Source: Clostridia bacterium
Lineage (GTDB): Bacteria; Bacillota_A; Clostridia; Oscillospirales; Acutalibacteraceae
Reading direction: 5' to 3'
Length of the DNA: 7,701 bases
NCBI GenBank assembly: GCA_017445685.1
Contig: JAFSTS010000008.1
Coordinates: forward strand, 1 to 7,701
The position numbers and the translations under genes are program-made. Position 1 is the stretch's first letter; every line of letters starts with the position of its first letter. The notes below the pieces were generated by a model. That model was not told the origin of the DNA and made no database searches. It saw nothing but the letters and a program-made list of their open reading frames with translations. Below are positions 6,368 to 7,701 of this stretch, piece by piece.

Positions 6368-6411
6368 AATAATGAGATGAAGGTGTTTTCAGACACGATC
6401 ATCTCATTATT
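6368..6411. terminator. Long hairpin downstream of the small minus-strand gene
   Basis: A perfect 13-bp inverted repeat, AATAATGAGATGA (6368-6380) with its complement at 6399-6411, encloses a 2x2 internal loop and a second 4-bp stem (GTGT/ACAC) with a six-base loop. It begins 30 bases beyond the stop of the 52-residue gene on the minus strand. The stem is AT-rich and the following T-run (TTATTGTTTATAG on the minus strand) is broken, so termination would be weaker than at the other hairpins. An RNA-stability role is an alternative. Confidence 0.55.
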
Positions 6412-6441
6412 ACTTTTATCTGCTTTCGACGATAATGAAGC

Positions 6442-6600
6442 TTACATCATCTTTTCAATGGATTTGAGAGCCTTTTCCACATATTTTTTCATGCCGGAAT
6501 TTTTCGATGCAACCGCGCTGCCGACAAGGGCTGTCGCGCTGCCTATAGCCATTGCGACTCCTACGCCTTTCATGATGCTTGAAACGCTGTTTTTCTTCAT
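6442..6600 (-). CDS. Small Gly/Ala-rich protein, 52 residues
   Basis: The gene reads from the ATG at 6598-6600 to a TAA, with GGAGG about eight bases upstream. The protein starts MKKNSVSSIMKGVGVAMAI, continues with a Gly/Ala/Ser-rich, moderately hydrophobic stretch (about residues 12-31, with repeated G-x-x-x-A/G spacing suited to helix packing), and ends in a basic amphipathic segment (MKKYVEKALKSIEKMM, 37-52). It could insert in or lie on the membrane; a cleavable signal (ATALVGSAVAS) is possible but would leave only about 20 residues. Short proteins of this layout occur in Clostridia, sometimes compared with YtxH-like families, but I cannot assign one. It is divergent from trmL; no clear promoter is seen. 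The overlapping plus-strand reading frame (6317-6703) lacks a ribosome site. Confidence 0.7.
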   Translation of the reverse strand: MKKNSVSSIMKGVGVAMAIGSATALVGSAVASKNSGMKKYVEKALKSIEKMM

Positions 6601-6686
6601 AAAACATACCTCCGTGATTCGTTTTTATCTGCGTTCATTTTTTATTATTACCCGAAATATAATTTTTAGAAGAAAAAATGTTGTTT

Positions 6687-6714
6687 TTGCTATTGTAAAA
6701 TGATAAAATATAAT
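6687..6714 (+). promoter_or_regulatory. Promoter of trmL
   Basis: A perfect -10, TATAAT (6709-6714), follows TTGCTA (6687-6692) at a 16-base spacing. Transcription would start near 6721, leaving a leader of about 20 bases that contains the ribosome site AGGAAG (6728-6733). Confidence 0.65.
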
Positions 6715-6741
6715 GAATATAAATTTTAGGAAGTGCAAAAA

Positions 6742-7239
6742 ATGCTGAACGTTGTTATGGTCGAGCCTGAAATTCCGCAGAACATGGGCAATGTTGCCCG
6801 GACCTGCGCCGTAACGGGAACACGGCTTCATATAATAGAGCCGATGGGCTTTAAAATCGATGACAAAAAACTGAAGCGCGCAGGACTCGACTACTGGCAT
6901 TTGCTCGACATAACCTACTACAAAAATCTTGAAGATTTTTTTGAAAAAAATGACGGGGAATATTTTTTCTTTACAACGAAAGCCCGTCACAGATACAGCG
7001 ATGTGAAATATCCCGAAAATACCTACCTTTTCTTCGGCAAGGAGACAAAAGGTCTGCCCGAAGAATTGCTCAAAAACAATCCCGGCAGATGTGTGAGGAT
7101 CCCAATGCTCAACAATGCTCACGCCCGCAGCATAAATCTTTCAAACAGCGTCTGCGTCGGTGTTTACGAGGTTCTAAGACAATGGGATTTCCCCGAACTG
7201 CTGTGTGAGGGTGAGCTGACAAAATATTCGTGGGACTGA
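6742..7239 (+). CDS. trmL: tRNA (cytidine/uridine-34 2'-O)-methyltransferase, TrmL type
   Basis: A 165-residue SPOUT-class enzyme, expected to transfer a methyl group from S-adenosylmethionine to the 2'-hydroxyl of the wobble base (position 34) in certain leucine tRNAs, in the cytosol. All three SPOUT motifs are present: PQNMGNVARTC (12-22, motif 1), YLFFGKETKGLP (95-106, motif 2, within the trefoil knot) and RSINLSNSVCVGVYEVLRQ (129-147, motif 3). The length is normal for TrmL, without the extra N-terminal domain of TrmH or RlmB. The start is the ATG at 6742, eight bases after AGGAAG; an in-frame GTG at 6733 overlaps that ribosome site. It begins a plus-strand unit with the membrane protein that follows after 16 bases. 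The substrate is taken from the family; nothing seen here departs from it. Confidence 0.93.
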   Translation: MLNVVMVEPEIPQNMGNVARTCAVTGTRLHIIEPMGFKIDDKKLKRAGLDYWHLLDITYYKNLEDFFEKNDGEYFFFTTKARHRYSDVKYPENTYLFFGKETKGLPEELLKNNPGRCVRIPMLNNAHARSINLSNSVCVGVYEVLRQWDFPELLCEGELTKYSWD

Positions 7240-7255
7240 TATACGGAGGAAAAGA

Positions 7256-7701
7256 ATGAACTGGATCTGGAAAGGCAGAGACGATGTTATTTTCGAAACT
7301 GCCGAAAACAAAAAGCGCAAAGAAAAAATCAAAAACATAAAACGATTTGTCACAGCCGCCGTTGTTTTGATCGTGATCGCAGTACTGCTGATTTTGAAGC
7401 AGTACAATTTCGATCTGTCCGCCGCAATGGGCAGGGAAAAACCTGCCGAAGAAGCGACTTCTTCTCTTGAGCAGAACGACGCAAAAAAATATTCCGCAGA
7501 GAAAAAAACTTTTCTTTTTTACTGCTGCAACGATGAAAAAACCGCGCTTGATTTTTTGATTTTAATGCGAATTGATTTGTCCGACGATGTGGTGAATATC
7601 CACCCTGTCGATGTCAATGCGAAAGCTCTTTCCTACCGCGACTTTGCAGGCAGTGTGACCGGCAGCGCAAGCAACTGCTTCAAAACAGGCGGCAGCGCAA
7701 T
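7256..7701 (+). CDS. Membrane-anchored extracellular protein, possibly divergent LCP family; 3' end outside window
   Basis: Partial: 148 codons plus two bases are visible. CGGAGGA lies a few bases before the ATG, which is 16 bases after the trmL stop. A basic cytosolic head (NKKRKEKIKNIKR, 18-30) precedes one membrane helix (about 31-47), giving an N-in topology with the rest outside. After an acidic, low-complexity linker (60-80) come TFLFYCCNDEKTALDFLILMRIDLSDDVVNIHPVDVNA (85-122). This strand-turn-strand order, a hydrophobic strand, then a second strand ending in R-x-D, then a third ending in P-V-D, resembles the start of LytR-CpsA-Psr domains, which attach anionic polymers to peptidoglycan. 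The usual LLLG-D and SDT motifs are absent, so this would be a divergent or inactive member. The membrane anchor is clear; the family is a guess, because the diagnostic arginines would lie beyond the window. Confidence 0.7.
   Translation, partial: MNWIWKGRDDVIFETAENKKRKEKIKNIKRFVTAAVVLIVIAVLLILKQYNFDLSAAMGREKPAEEATSSLEQNDAKKYSAEKKTFLFYCCNDEKTALDFLILMRIDLSDDVVNIHPVDVNAKALSYRDFAGSVTGSASNCFKTGGSA

Noticed and set aside
6317..6703. 128-residue plus-strand frame
   Set aside because: It crosses the hairpin at 6368-6411 and the promoter-side region of trmL, has no ribosome site, and opposes the better supported 52-residue gene.
6625..7122. 165-residue minus-strand frame
   Set aside because: It is antisense to trmL, which has all three SPOUT motifs.

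Overview
The window looks like chromosomal DNA from an anaerobic, low-to-moderate-GC Firmicute of class Clostridia, probably an Oscillospiraceae/Ruminococcus-type gut or rumen organism. This rests on strong AGGAGG-type ribosome sites, sigma-A promoters, U-tracted hairpin terminators, exported proteins full of free cysteines, and typical clostridial families (VanZ-like, DUF6273-like plus Ig-like repeats, a Cys-rich acidic protein). The assignment is inferred from family content. I see no rRNA, tRNA, CRISPR array, insertion sequence or phage gene.

Layout. (1) 1-356, minus: 5' part of a secreted papain/CHAP-like cysteine hydrolase, running off the left edge. (2) 357-669: divergent AT-rich intergenic region with a 19-bp palindrome plus a matching half-site just before a small XRE regulator (670-891, plus). 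(3) 1013-3101, plus: a two-gene unit of a family-5 (peptide-type) solute-binding lipoprotein and a VanZ-like membrane protein, one base apart, preceded by an extended -10 promoter and a small inverted repeat and closed by a hairpin terminator. (4) 3241-4023, plus: a stand-alone gene for a 260-residue protein with 23 cysteines, with its own good promoter, a leader stem-loop, a very strong ribosome site and its own terminator. (5) 4171-6177, minus: a 668-residue exported protein (DUF6273-like domain, InlB-type B repeat, three Ig-like group 3 repeats) with a near-consensus promoter and a bidirectional terminator. (6) 6442-6600, minus: a 52-residue Gly/Ala-rich small protein. (7) 6742-7701, plus: a TrmL-type tRNA methyltransferase followed 16 bases later by a membrane-anchored protein, perhaps a divergent LytR-CpsA-Psr member, running off the right edge.

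How the genes fit together. Five of the eight genes encode exported or membrane proteins, so the common theme is the cell envelope. The binding lipoprotein and VanZ-like protein are almost certainly co-translated, yet no permease or ATPase gene is present, so the lipoprotein is either an orphan receptor or serves a transporter elsewhere. The Cys-rich protein is the least understood gene and the best candidate for new biology. Its promoter can be read as sigma-A or, more loosely, as a late sporulation promoter. I found no complete new multi-gene defence or mobile system here.
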